A stretch of DNA of 64,000 nucleotides from Aedes albopictus. Lineage: Eukaryota > Arthropoda > Insecta > Diptera > Culicidae. Below are positions 11,445-23,929 of the stretch, one piece after another. The position numbers were made by a program, and so were the translations under genes. The stretch lies in contig NC_085138.1 of NCBI RefSeq assembly GCF_035046485.1, forward strand, positions 66,022,580 through 66,086,579, in the 5' to 3' direction. Every line of letters begins with the position of its first letter. Within the stretch, counting starts at the first letter, position 1. Below the pieces are notes generated by a model that had not been told where the DNA came from, did no database searches, and saw only the letters and a program-made list of their open reading frames with translations.

Positions 11445-13860
11445 TCCGACAGAATTTCTCCTGGAATTTCTAAAAGAATTCTTCCTGGAATTTCAAAAAA
11501 AAAATCCTTCAAGAATTTCCAAAAGAGTTTCTCCAGGAATTTTCGATGGAATTTCCTAAGGAATTCTTCCAGGCATTTCCAATTGAATTCCTCCGGGAAT
11601 TTTTAAAGAAATTCCTCCAAGAATTTCCGAAGGAATTTCTCCAGGAATTTCCGAAATAATTGCTCCAGGAATTTTTGAAGGAATTCCTAACGGAATTTGT
11701 AAAGGAAATCATCCATTAATTTTCGAGGGAATTCCTCTTGGAATTTCCAAAAATAAAATTCAAAATACTTTCCAAAAAAAAATCTCCAGGAATTTCCGAA
11801 GGAATACCTCCAGGAATTTCTGAAGGAATTCCTCCAGGAATTTCCGAAAGAATACCTCCAGGAATTTTCGAAGGAATTCTTCCAGTAATTTCCGAAGAAA
11901 TTATTCCAGCAGTTTCCGAAGGAATTCCTCCAGGAATCATAAAAAGCATTCCTCTAAGAAGTTTAGAATGATTTTTTTCCAGGAATGTGCTAAGGAATTC
12001 ATCCAAGGATTTTCTCAGGAATTTCTCTATAGATTTCTGAAAGAATTCCTCCAGACATTTCCGGAGGTATTCATCCAAGATTTTTCGAGGGAACTCCCCA
12101 AGGAATTTCCGAAGGAATTTCTCCAGAAATTTCCGAAGGATTTCCTTCAGGAATTTCCGAACGAATTCTTTCAGGAATTTCCGAAGGAATTCTTCCAGGA
12201 ATTTGCGAAGGGATTCCTCCAAGAATTTTGGAAGGAATTCCTTCTGGATTTTTTTAAGGAATTCCTCCAGGATTTTTTGAAGGAATTGCTTCAGGAATTT
12301 CCGAAGCAATTCCTCCCGGAATTTCCGAAAGAATTCCTCCAGGAATTCCTGAAGAAATTCCTTCTGGAATTTCCGAATGAATTCCTCCAGGAATCCCCAA
12401 AGGAATTCGTCCAGCAATTTCCGAAGGAATTCCTCCAGGAATTTCTGAAAGAATTCCTCCCGAAATTTCCGAAAGTATTCATCTAAGATTTTTTGAAGGA
12501 CCTCGCCAAGGAATTTTCGATGGAATTCCTCCAGTAATTTCCGAACGAAGTCCTTTAGGAATTTCCGATGGCATTTCTCCAGAAATTTCCGAAAGAATTC
12601 TTCCAGGATTTTGCGAAGGGATTCCTCCAGGAATTTCCAATGGAATTCGTCCAGCAATTTCCGATGGAATTCCTTCAGGAATTTCCGAAAGAATTCCTCC
12701 AGGAATTCCTAAAGGAATTTCTCCTGGAATTTCCGAATGAATTCCTCCGGGAATCTCCAAAGGAATTCGTCCAGCAATTTCAGAAGGAATTCCTCCCGAA
12801 ATTTCTGAAAGAATTCCTCCAGGAATTTTTTGAAAGAATTTCTAATGGAATTTCCGAAGGAATTCCTCCCGGAATTTCCGAAACAATTCTTTCAGGATTT
12901 TCCGAAGGAATTCCGAAACAATTCTTTCAGGATTTTCCGAAGGAATTCCTCCAGGAATTTCCAAAAAAAAAATCTAAAAATAATTTCAGAAAAAAATCCT
13001 CCAGGAATTTCTGAAGGAATTCCTCCAGGAATTTCCAAAAGAATTCGTCCAGCAATTTCCGAAGGAATTCCTCCAATAATTGCCGAAGAAATTATTGCAG
13101 GAATTTCCGAAGGAATTCTTCCTGGCATTTCCAATGAAATTCGTCCAGCAATTTCCGAAGGAATTCCTCCCGAAATTTCTGAAAGAATTCCTCCAGGAGT
13201 TTCCGAAGGAATTCCTCCAGGAATTCCGCTAGGAATTTCCGAAGGAATTCCTGCAAGAATTTCAAAAAAAAAAATCCAAAAAGTATTTCCGGAAAAAATC
13301 CTCCACGACTTTCCGAAGGAATTCCTCCAGGACTTTCCGAAGGAATACCTCCAGGAATTTTCAATGACATTCGTCCAGCAATTTCCGAAGGAATTCTTCC
13401 AGGAATTTCCAAAAGCATTCCTCAAAGAAGTTTGGAATTATTTTGTCCAGGAATTTCGTAAGGAATTCACCTAAGGATTTCCTCACGAATTTCTCTATGG
13501 ATTTCTGAAAGAATTCCTCCAGGAATCTCCGAAGGTATTCATCCAAGATTTTCCCAAGGAACTGCCCAAGGAATACCCGAAGGAATTCCTCCAGGAATTT
13601 CCGAAGGAAATGCTCCAGAAATTTCCGAAGGAATCCTTCAGGAATTTCCGAAGGAATTTCTTCAGGAATTTGCGAAGGAATTCCTTCAGGAATTTCCGAT
13701 GGAATTCTTTCAGGAATTTGCGAAGGGATTCCTCCAGAAATTTTGGATGGAATTCCTTCAGGAATTTCCAAAGGAATTTCTCCAGGTATTTCCGAAGGAA
13801 TACCCTCTGGAATTTTCGAAGATATTCATACAAGAGTTTCCGAAGGAATTCCTGCATACA
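11445..13860 (-). repeat. Satellite right arm, inverted relative to the left arm
   Basis: The same unit in the opposite sense (CCAGGAATTTCCGAAGGAAT on the plus strand). A-runs that break the phase lie at about 11495, 11778, 12964 and 13265. The spurious frames here include a 313-residue open frame at 11716-12657 on the minus strand. Confidence 0.85.
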
Positions 13861-14006
13861 TTGAAAAAATACGAGGATGCAGGAGAATTTTATTTTTACT
13901 AGTCAAAAACAGCTCTGATCATCGGTTTTTCGGTTAAGTTAGAATATAGTTGCTCGGTCAGGGGGGGGCCACGGCCCCCCCCTGCCCCCCCCTGGCTACG
14001 CCCTTG

Positions 14007-14014
14007 CTCACACT
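14007..14014 (+). repeat. Right 8-bp TSD of the 5.9-kb element
   Basis: CTCACACT, matching 8117-8124. The flanks rejoin as ordinary sequence when the element is removed. Confidence 0.85.
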
Positions 14015-15107
14015 ATCCGTCTCTGCGGTAGGCCACAAGCACACGGCTATTCAATGGATTGATGATGGCGATGGCGCGCAAGGTCCGAACTCGGGATGGA
14101 CACTGCTAGTTGCCAGCACACCTTTTAGTAACTCGGGAAACCCGGCTAGGTTGATGCCGGCCGGCTGGACTGATGGTCGATCCACTTAATGATGTAGCGT
14201 ACCCGGTAGAAAGACCGAGCTATGCTGCCATTCAATGATACCACCTCCACAGCCGGGATGGAACGCTATACGAAGGCTGGTATTGTCTCTTCAAGGGTCG
14301 GCAAGCATTCAATTCTCGCAAAACGATATGTGGTGCTACACACTGTGGGTTGTCGAGAAAGCAAAAGTCAGAAAAGTTCGAAAATACGGGGCAAAAGTGA
14401 GCAGGTCAGTTGCTCGCCAATAAAAAAAATGCATGATTATTTTGATTAAGTCGTAGAAAGGGGAGAAACGGTTTTATTTATCTAAGTCAGAACGTTGTTA
14501 CGGGTCATTTTGGAGTCGAAGCTATTTCTATGGGACATGTTGGGTTCCTTGAGATAAATGTTACACAAGACCACTATTTTGTCCACCGAAGCGCAAAGAT
14601 ATCGCCCATTGTGTGCTTCAGTGCGTTGCTATTGTTTCTTGGAAGCTTGGAAGGAACGAATGGATACGGCGGCAGACCGTCATCGTTTGGTGCATAAATT
14701 CGGGAAATTTTGGGTCAGCTTTGCCGTGTTTCTGGGTCTTTTGGCTTACAAAAAAGAACTCAGCACATTCCAAAGAAGTTGACATGTAAAAGGGGGCCTT
14801 GTGTGAAATTCCAGCCTTACATTCGACGACACCTGATCTTCAAGGAATCCCCCCTTGAAATCTGTGTGTGATAGAAAAGCGCCGGTACAGGAATTATACC
14901 TTGGATACTTCTTACGAAATGTACTGAGGGTGAGAAGTTCGATTGTGAGAATTCACCATGTGGTCCATGTTATTCTTTTTTTGTAATTTTTTTTCTGTGT
15001 GTCTTATAGCTTATTCTGTAGATTCTATAACAACATTCCTTTTTAATTTTTTTTTTGCGAAACTCATGGGGAGTAATGAACGGATTCATTTTAAGATGCT
15101 TAATAAG
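14015..15107. other. No gene recognised
   Basis: Continuation of the sequence into which the 5.9-kb element inserted. There is no recognisable coding domain, TIR pair or tandem repeat. Confidence 0.5.
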
Positions 15108-15160
15108 CATTGGCGTAGCTAGGGTTTTTTTTTTCTATAGGGGGTGTTGGAAATTGCCAA
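15108..15160 (+). mobile_element. Orphan left terminus of the GGCGTAGCC family
   Basis: CATTGGCGTAGCTAGGG starts at 15108, followed by T- and G-rich runs, like the termini at 8125 and 18486. The eight bases before it are TTAATAAG. I find no matching right end followed by TTAATAAG, so the element is either truncated or its partner was lost in the satellite beyond. Confidence 0.5.
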
Positions 15161-16110
15161 CTAATTTGGGGAATTCCGAAATAATAATTCCGGAAATAAA
15201 ACGATCCGAAGCCGGGTCTTGGTTTCAATCCGGATAAATTATTATTTTCCTGTGAAATGTCGTTACAAATTCAATACAGTGTGTACAGTTAAGCTTGTGT
15301 AATTATAATTTGTGTGTGAATTCTGTCTGTTATTTATAATGATGATGCTTATTTGTTTCTTGTCTTTTTCAGTCTTACTTACGTTAAGTTCCGTTTTTGT
15401 GACGAGTCCAGTTGTCTGTCTTTGGACCGGTCTAGTGTCCTACCGTATTGTTGTTTTAAGTTATATTTCTGTAATACAGATCGATTCGCATTCCGAATCG
15501 TATTTGTTCCCGTACTGCTATCCGTACTATAATATTAAGGTAATTTTAAGTAATTGCATGTTTGTAACAAGTAGTATCATAGTATAATTTACCCCGTTAG
15601 TTCATAAGCTTCACTGCACGGTTTTAGGGTTAAGTGCATGGAAACATTGGGTCGATAGAGTCCTGATAAATTACCGTATTATTAAAATAATTTTATCACC
15701 AATTAATGCATGAATACTACCTTTAGGAAATTAATAATGAATTCACTATTTCAATTATGGGATCAGTAATAAAGTCACTATCAAATATGCTGAGCTGTAG
15801 TTTTGGGCAAACACATTATCGCAATTCACTTTCTATCGTCTACCTATTTATCTTCGGTCCACACTTACAGCTCTGACAGTAGGGTACCGTCAGTTCAGTC
15901 CTTCGCGTTGTTATCGCTCCGCGAGGGGTTCTATTGTTGGTCATCTAGAGACACCGACACCATAGAGGCGCGGCGTATTCGCTAACAGGGGGCCCAGGGG
16001 GGGAGGGGCTGACTTGAGATGACTTTTAAGGGGCAAGGTCGCCCGTTGTGAATAGCTAAATCGGCATTGCAGTTTTGAGGAATCAAAATTACTGTTTTAG
16101 AGTTGTTCCG
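15161..16110. other. No gene recognised
   Basis: AT-rich sequence with a G-rich patch near 15985-16010. The open frame at 15312-15587 is hydrophobic but resembles no family I know. Confidence 0.45.
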
Positions 16111-18970
16111 TAACTGTATGGACAATTCCTCCAGGAATTATTCCAAAACTTGCTGCAGTGGATTCCTCCAGAGATTCCTTCAACTAAGCACGTGGGGATT
16201 CCACCAGACATGTCTTTGGGGATTTGTCCTGAGATATCTTTAGCGGTCCCATTGCTGTTTTCGCGGTTTCTGTCGGGAATTTCTTCAGAGATCCTTTAAG
16301 GTATTTCTGCAGGTATTCCTTCTGAGATTTTTTTAGGGATTTCTCCATATATTCCTTCCAGAATTACTCTAAAGATTGGTTCACTTATTTCATCTGAAAT
16401 TAATCAAAGTATTTCTACAATGATGAAATTCTTCCGGAAAAATTTACTAGAGAAAATTAAAAATATATCCAGGAATTGCTTAAAAATTTGTACGAAAAAT
16501 CTTTTAGGAGCCCATCCAATTGTTCCTTTAATTTTCCTTCCAATTCAATAGCTTCTTCCAGAAATTCGCTAAAAAAAAACTCTCCTGTGATTCCCTAAGA
16601 AATGCTTCCTCCCACTTCTTCAGTAATTCCTCCAAGAATTCATCCAGGGATTCGCCTCCAAGCTCTCTTCTTGAGATTTCTTCAATTATTCTTTTTGGAA
16701 TTCTTCCAGAAACTCCTCCAGGAACTGTATAGAGATTCCCTTAAGAATTTCTCTTGACATTGCTTCCAAAATTTCTCCTGAGGTTTCTTCAGAAACTCTT
16801 CCAGGGATTCCTTAAGGAACCGCTACAGGGATTCCTCCAACGTACCCTTTTTGGATACCTTGGATTTCTTCAATAATTGATTTTATTTTTTTCCCCAGAA
16901 ATGCCTCAAGGAATTCTTTCAGCCAGGGATTCCTCCAGCAGTTCTTCCTTAAAATTCTCCACTCTTCAAGACAATCCTCCAGAAAATTTTACAGGGATTC
17001 TTCTACGGGTTCCTCTAGGGGTTACTCCAGGAGTTCCTGTGCTGATTTCTCAAGAAATTTCTCCAGAGATTCCTCCAGGAATTCTTACACGCATAACTAT
17101 AAGAATTTCTCAAGGGGTTATTATAGGCGTTTCTTCAGGAGTTCCTCTAAGGAATCCTCTAGTTATTGCTCTAGGAATTCCTCCAGAAATTTCTTAGGAA
17201 TACCTCCTGGCATTCTTCCAGGAATTCCTCCACGAATTTCTAAAGGAATTCCTCCAGAATTTTATTCAGGGACTCCTTCAGGAATACCTTAATGAATTTC
17301 GCCCGGAGTTTCCCTTGGAATTCCTGCAGAAATTCCTCCAAGAATTCCTTCAGAAATTACTACGGTAACTTCTCCAGGAATTTCTCCAGGAAATCCTTCT
17401 CCCGTAGTTTAAACAGGCATTATTTCAAAAACTTCTCCTGAGAATCCTCTAGCAATTCCTCCAAGGATTTTTCAGAAATCCCCCGGAAAATCCTGCAGGG
17501 AATCGTTCAGGAGTTCTCTCAGGAATTGCTCCCGGAATTCATCCGGGAGTTTTTAGGTATTCCTCCAGGCTTTGCTCCAGGATTTCATCCAGACATTTTT
17601 TCCAGGGACTCCAGGGATTATTTCAAGAATTTCTTCAGTAGTTTCTTCAGAAAGTTTTCCAGGGATTCCTCCGGAAATTTTTCCAGGGTTTTCTCCAGGA
17701 ATTTATCAAGGAATTTTTCTTCCAAGGATTCCTCCAGAGATTCTTCCAGGAATTATTTTACAGGTTCCTCCAGAGAAATACCACCAGGAATTCCTCCAAA
17801 GATTCTTCCAGGAATTCCTCCGATGGTTCCTCCAGTAATATATCCATAAGTTCCTCTGAAAATTCCTTTAGAATTTGTTCAAAACTCCTCTAGAATTCAT
17901 TCAGGGATTCCTCAGGAATTCTTCTAGGGACAGATCTTAAGAAGTTCCCAAAGAATTTCTCTTGGAATTCCTCCAAAAATTCCTCTGGGAATTCCTCTAG
18001 GAATATATCTAGGAATTTATTCATAAGTTTCCCCAAGGATTTCTCCCAGAATTTCTGCAAAGATTCCATTCAGGGATTTCTCCAGGAATTCTTCCAGGGA
18101 TAGTTCCTCGAATGTACTCAAAGAATTTCTCTAGGGATTTCTCCGGGAATTCCTTCCGGAGTTCTTCCGAGATTCCCCCAGAAATTGCTCAAGGGATTAT
18201 TCCAAGAATTTTTCCAGAAATTTCTTTAAGGATTCTTCCTGTCATTCTTCAGAAATTTCTTCAGGGATTTACCCTCTAGGGAATCCTCCAGATTTTCATC
18301 CAGGAATTTCTCTAGGGATGCCTCCAGGAAATCCTCAAATTACTCCATCAGAAACTCCTTCAGGGATTTCTCCAAAAATTCGTCTAGCCGTTTCTCCAGG
18401 AATTCTTCCAGGTATACTTCCAGAAATTCCTCCAGGAATTTCTATACGGATTCGTTCAGAAGTTCTTCCAGAATTTCCTCCGAACCAGTGGCGTAGCCAG
18501 AAATTGTCTCTGGGAGGGGTTTTCAACGGTCAATGATTCCTTTTTTGATTTGACACTTACATTTTGTGAACAGTAATGAGCAATTGTATTCGTAATCTGA
18601 AAATAGCGGCGCAGCCGAAAACATGTTTCGTCGCAAAGCGCTTTATACTGAAAATTTGTTCCACAAATTTTGGCTCTGGGGGGGGGGGGGTCTAACCTTA
18701 AACCCCCCCCCCCCCCCCGGGGCTACGCCAGTGCTCCGAACTTGCGCTAGGAATTACTTCTGGGATTTCTCCAAGAATTCCGCTATAAATTCCTCCAGAA
18801 TCCATCAGAAAAATTCTGCTGGGATTCTTCTAGAAATTTGCCTAGGAATCCCTCACGGGATTCTTCATAAATTTCTCCACGGATTGCTCCCATATTTCTC
18901 CAAGAATTCATCCAGGGATTTCTGCAGCTATTCTTACAGAAGCTCCTCCAGGGATTTACTCCAGGCATAC
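16110..18970 (+). repeat. Degenerate AATTCCTCCAGG satellite block
   Basis: Tandem units of about 12-24 bases on the theme TTCCTCCAGGAATTC, in one orientation throughout (the plus strand carries the CCTCCAGG sense). It is more diverged than 9780-13860. A 248-bp TIR element interrupts it at 18486-18733. Confidence 0.8.
18486..18733. mobile_element. 248-bp hAT-like MITE, GGCGTAGCC family
   Basis: The ends are CAGTGGCGTAGCC (18486) and GGCTACGCCAGTG (to 18733), flanked by the 8-bp direct repeat CTCCGAAC (18478-18485 and 18734-18741). It has long internal G and C runs. Same terminal motif and TSD length as the 5.9-kb element, but without satellite cargo. It inserted into satellite. Confidence 0.88.
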
Positions 18971-20280
18971 CGGCTGGAATTTCTCCCGGGAGTTCTCAAT
19001 CGAAACAACCACTTCATGTCGTCGTCTTATTAATTTTCCAAAGTGCAAAAGCTTTGCCACCTAAAATGTATCCATAAATAAATCGTTTCCCAGCGATATG
19101 TGAACCATTATAGAGCCAGCCGGGAAACAAAGCGGGCTCTCGAAAGTCTTTCAAAAAGCACTTTATGTCGTCAATGACTCACTCGCAATAAAAGTGTCTC
19201 TTCACACATCCAGAAAGGCTTCGTCGAGCATCTGTCTGTGAAAAGCCTCCAATATAGGCCTCCGAGGGAGTAATATACCCTTAACCCCCTGCCAGGAAAA
19301 CGATGACATGTCATATTTGTCAAAAGCTTCATCCTTTCCGCCATCCATCTAGGCTCTCAGAAGCGCTTACCAGTACCGGAGAACATCTTTTTCCGTCCTC
19401 ATTGATGGTTACGTTGTCTCCAAACTAAATAATGTAAGCTCCCCGGGGGAGCTGAAAGAGAGGCTGCACAGCAAGAAGCATCGAACGCCACCAGAAATAA
19501 TTCACCGCATCCCGTAGCAGAACAGCACATTTGAAACCGAATTAACGCGGGTAACGAGCCATTCGTCAGCTTTTTACAACTTGCTCCGTCTCCTAGTACC
19601 TAGTATAGTAGGACTCGATCCCCGTCGTCATCCGATGTTGGATTTAGCACTTTTATGGCGCGCAGTCATCCGAGTTTTGAGCTGCTTTCCGGCATCGCTT
19701 GTCTTATTTTATTAACTCTTGCTATCTACCAACAACTGCGCTCGTTGATTCGGGAATAGCATGGCAGTCGAGCATGGACTAGAAAGGAGTAATCCACTTT
19801 CATGGGAGCGCAGAGTTCACACCTCAATGTCGTACTTGAGTCGGGCATGGATGTAGTTAGTTATGTTAATATCGCATTTCAGTAAACTTAGTATCTTGAA
19901 CTGCATAAGAAATATGCAGATTTTTCTTCAGATATAATTTTCCGGAAGACTATCAGAGGTACAAATTCCAATTTGAATCATGAAAATTTTACTGCAGCAT
20001 TCAGGGTGATTGCATATAGCGTCTGACCCAGTGCGAGTGAATCTACTAAATTCCAGCAATTGCAACAATTTTAAGTAGAACTTGGACAAGCTTAAATAGA
20101 CCATTTCAGGCCATTTTCTTTACCATTCAGATCAGCCTAAGCCCAGATTAGTGTCTGGAGGAACCCAGTAAATTTTCCTGAGCAAACTCCCATCTCTACG
20201 ACCACAGTTCCCACCGTGGTTGATAGGTTGCTCGTTTCCGCCGGTGCTACGTGGAAATAGGGATCGAAGTTACATGGCAA
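18971..20280. other. No gene recognised
   Basis: Comparatively complex sequence without tandem repeats, TIRs or a recognisable domain. It may be single-copy, but nothing coding can be supported. Confidence 0.45.
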
Positions 20281-20289
20281 GAGGTTGAA

Positions 20290-22740
20290 CTTTACATACA
20301 TACATTTTAGTCAACATTACATTTAAGATACGACATAATCAACAGTACGCCACAACACTCGTTTTGTGCCGTTTTTAATCTTCGGTCACACCCAATGTCC
20401 GCCAACTTACGCTCCACCTGGTCCGCCCATCGTGCTTTCTGCGCTCCACGCTTTCTTGTGCCAACCGGATCAGTCGCGGTTGTTATCCGATATTCATGCA
20501 ACATACCCTGCCCACCGCATCCTTCCGGCTTTGGCCACCTTCTGGATGCTGGGTTCGCCGTAAAGTACAGCTAGCTCGTGGTTCATCCTTCTCCGCCACA
20601 CACCGTTCTCCTGCCCACCGCCGAAGATCATCCTTAGCACTCATCGCTCGAAAACTCCGAGTGCTTGCAGGTCCTCCTCGAGCATGGTCCATGCCTCGTG
20701 TCCGTAGAGAACCACCGGTCTCATTAGCGTTTTTTACATGGTGAATTTGGTGCGTTGGTGATTCTTTTTAGACCACAGCTTCTTCTGAAGCTCGTAGGAG
20801 GCCTGAATTCCGCTGATGATGCGCTTTCGAATTTCACGACTCACGTTGTTGTCAGCCGTCAGTAAGGATCCGAGGTAGACGAATTCCTCAACCACCTCGA
20901 AGGTATCCCCGTCTATCGTAACATTACTACCCAGACGGATCCGGTCGTGTTCGGTTCCGTCTACTAGCATGTACTTTGTTTTTGAGGCATTCACCATCAG
21001 TCCGACCTTTGCTGCTTCGCGTTTCAGGCGGGTGTACAGCTCTGCCACCGTTCCAAATGTTCTGGCAATAATGTCCATGTCGTCCGCAAAGTACACAAAT
21101 TGTCCGGATTTTGTGAAAATCGTTCCCCGGCTGTTGAGCCCGGCTCGTCGCATCACACCTTCCAGAGCGATGTTGAAGAGTAGGCATGAGAGACCATTAC
21201 CTTGTCGCAGTCCCCGGCGAGATTCGAATGAACTAGATAACCCGAAACCCTTACGCAGTTTTGCACACCGTCCATCGTTGCTTTAATCAGTCTAGTCAGC
21301 TTCCCAGGAAAGCCGTTTTTGTCCATGATTCTCCATAGCTATGCGCGGTCGATACTGTCGTATGTTGCTTTGAAGTCGATGAACAGGTGATGCGTTGGGA
21401 CCTGGTATTCACGGCATTTCTGGAGGATTTGCCGTACGGTAAAGATCTGGTCCGTTGTCGACCGGCCATCGATGAAGCCGGCTTGATAACTTCCCACGAA
21501 CTCATTTGTTTTAGGTGACAGACGACGGAAGATGATCTGGGATAGCACTTTGTAGGCAGCATTCAAAATAGTGATCGCCCTGAAGTTCTCACATTCCAAA
21601 TGGTCGCCTTTCTTGTGAATGGGGCAGATTACCCCTTCCTTCCACTCCTCCGGTAGCTGTTCGGTTTCCCAGATCCTGACTATCAGCCGATGCAGACAGG
21701 TGGCCAACTTTTCTGGGCCCATCTTGATGAGTTTAGCTGCGATACCATCCTTACCAGCTGCTTTGTTGGTTTTGAGCTGGTGAATGGCATCGTTAACTTC
21801 CCTCAGCGTGGGAGTTGGTTCATTTCCGTCCTCCGCTGCACTGGCGTCGTCGTTTCTTCCGTTGCCGTGGGCTCCTATGCCTACGTTCTCCACGCCGTTC
21901 AGGTGCTGATCGAAGTGCTGCTTCCACCTTTCGATCACCTCACGTCCGTCCGTCAAGAGGCCTCCGTCTTTATCCCTGCATATTTCGGCTCGCGGCACGA
22001 AGCCGTTGCGGGATGCGTTGAGCTTCTGATAGAACTTCCGTGTTTCTTGGGAACGGCACAGCAGTTCCATTTCTTCACACTCCGCTTCTTCCAGCGGCGC
22101 TTTTTCTCCCGAAAGAGGCGGGTCTGCTGTTTCCGCTTCTGTTTGTAACGCTCCACGTTCTGTCGAGTCCCTTGCTGCAGCATTACCGCCCTCACTGCGT
22201 TCTTCTCCTCCAAAACCGTTCTGCACTCTTCGTCGAACCATTCGTTCCGTCGATTCCGTTCCACGTACCCGATGGTGCTCTCGGCTGCGTCGTTGATGGC
22301 TGCTTTCACTGTACTCCAGCAGTCCTCTGGAGGGGCCTCATCGAGCCCGCCCTCGTCTGGCAACGCGGCTTCGAAATTCTACGCGTATGCTGAGCCGGAT
22401 GTTTCAGTCGCTTTATAGGTTGTACCGTGTCGGTCGCCGGTACCGTATATTGTTGATGACGGAGAGTTTTGGGCGAAGTTTGACCATCACCAGATAGTGG
22501 TCGGAGTCGATGTTGGTACCGCGATAGGTCCTGACGTCGATGATGTTGGAGAAGTGCCGTCCGTCAATCAGATCGCGGTCGATTTGTGATTCCGTCTGCT
22601 GTGGTGATCTCCAGGTGTAACGATAAGGAAGGCTGTGTTGGAAAAGGTGCTTCGTATGGCCTTGGCCATATTTTTGGAGGCGGCGAATTTGCAATTTGCA
22701 AGTGAAGTGTATCTTACTACTGAGGTGGAAAACGTTCAAT
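20290..22740 (-). pseudogene. RTE-like non-LTR retrotransposon, 5'-truncated, minus strand
   Basis: On the minus strand the order is: endonuclease end (YTWRSPQQTESQIDRDLIDG, then SDHYLVMVKL, 22640-22440), linker (KQHFDQHLNG near 21930), RT fingers (LPEEWKEGVICPIHKKGD, about 21650), palm (HHLFIDFKATYDSID, 21385) and the catalytic box VYFADDMDII near 21090. EFVYLGSLLTADNN follows near 20890, then a C-terminal block to about 20310. A frameshift or deletion separates 21339 from 21156, and the C-terminal part is in other frames. The 3' end carries a short (ATGT)n tail near 20290, as is usual for the clade. The endonuclease N-terminus is missing. RT active-site residues are present, yet the frame breaks make it inactive. 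Confidence 0.85.
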
Positions 22741-22880
22741 TTGGACTTTTGGTTTTCGAGTTATTGAGAGGCGAACGCAATTAAGCGGTTAACGGACAGT
22801 AGCCGTTGAGAGGTTTTGCAAAGTGTTCGCAACCCATGATTGCCTACTCTAGGGGAATTCTAATAATTTGAACTTATTTA

Positions 22881-23736
22881 GGGGGATTAGGGGCATAATG
22901 GACACCCTAAGCAAATGAGTACGTTAGGCCTGTATAACAGAGTAAAACTTAACATATTATAAGTTGACTTACAACTTTAACTTGTTTCCTACGTCTTTCA
23001 ATCATTTACAGCAGATAGAATGTCTTTATTGTGAAGAAATAATGAATTGTAAACCGTGTGTTTTTCAGGGCTGACAGGAAAGGTACGGGGCGAAATGGAC
23101 ACCTATCGGGGCATAATGGACACCCCTGCATATTTTAAGCTAATTCTTTGGTTACATCGACCAGTTAAGGAATTTGATTACAGAGATCAATACCACAGAT
23201 ATTATGCTCCATCTTAGACGAGTTTACATAACATCGAAGTCAATTAAATAAACTTTGAGCTAAAATAATCGAATTGATTTTTTTCAAACTTTCTAAAACG
23301 CCTAACAGTATGCAATGCGCGTACATCTATTCGTAATTGCCAGTGTTCATTTCGCCCCGAATCGACTACAACATTAAAATTGTTATTTTTAGTAAATTCT
23401 GATCAAAAATAAAATACTTCATCCATTGCTGAATCTTCGTATACATGTAGATAAGCTAACAATTCACTTGTTTTTATGGTGGACACACTCCAACACTCGT
23501 AATACCTTATTTGATGCTGCTTCGAAATTATAAGAATTTCACCATATGAAAAACATTTTTCAATTTCAATGATATTTTGGTTATTTTGGAACAATATATA
23601 TGGTACTTTTGAAAAATAGAACCATGACTTCTTCCTTTACACTTATGCATTAAAAGTTTTACATAAAAGTCCACGGTTTTGGCAAAAACAGGGGTGTCCA
23701 TTTCGCCCCGGGTGTCCATTATGCCCCTAATCCCCC
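22881..23736. mobile_element. 856-bp TA-flanked element with perfect 27-bp TIRs
   Basis: 22881-22907 (GGGGGATTAGGGGCATAATG and seven more bases) is a perfect inverted match to 23710-23736. TA flanks both ends (22879-22880, 23737-23738). Internal copies of the terminal word appear (GGGGCGAAATGGACACC near 23086, GGGGCATAATGGACACC near 23111 and an inverted one near 23350). Tc1/mariner-type target choice; no transposase. Confidence 0.88.
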
Positions 23737-23929
23737 TACACTGAACTTTTTTTTATTCTTCTATCACTTAACCTAATTTACAGCTCTATTGTCTACTAGG
23801 GCACTGGGTGAGGGATTCCAATTGGAAGCTATACATACACTTTGTACAGCGCCTAAATGTATTCTATTTTAATTGTACTATATCGAACTGGTTGTCGTTG
23901 CGCTGCTTTCACTTGCTACCCTATCATAG

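Larger units (their letters stand above)
8125..14006. mobile_element. 5.9-kb hAT-like composite element filled with inverted satellite arms
   Basis: The left end CAAGGGCGTAGCCAG (8125) and the exact inverse CTGGCTACGCCCTTG (ending 14006) are bounded by the 8-bp direct repeat CTCACACT (8117-8124, 14007-14014). G/C homopolymer runs sit just inside each end. The interior is almost all degenerate tandem repeat around GGAATTCC. To about 11430 the unit reads GGAATTCCTTCGGAAATTCC on the plus strand; after about 11450 it reads as the reverse complement, so the element could fold on a kilobase scale. There is no transposase frame; long open frames inside are repeat translation. TIR and TSD length suit hAT mobilised in trans. 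The same terminal motif occurs at 15108, 18486-18733 and 51575. Confidence 0.85.

Noticed and set aside
8433..11712. Numerous FRRNSSRNF / NSFGNSWR peptides
   Set aside because: Translations of the satellite in alternate frames on both strands.
11716..12657. 313-residue open frame on the minus strand
   Set aside because: Lies inside the GGAATTCC satellite. The translation is a repeat of EEFLRKFLEEF-type words and comparable frames exist in other phases and on the other strand. No start context or non-repeat domain.
15312..15587. Hydrophobic 91-residue frame
   Set aside because: AT-rich sequence readily gives Leu/Phe/Ile/Val frames. Nothing else supports coding.
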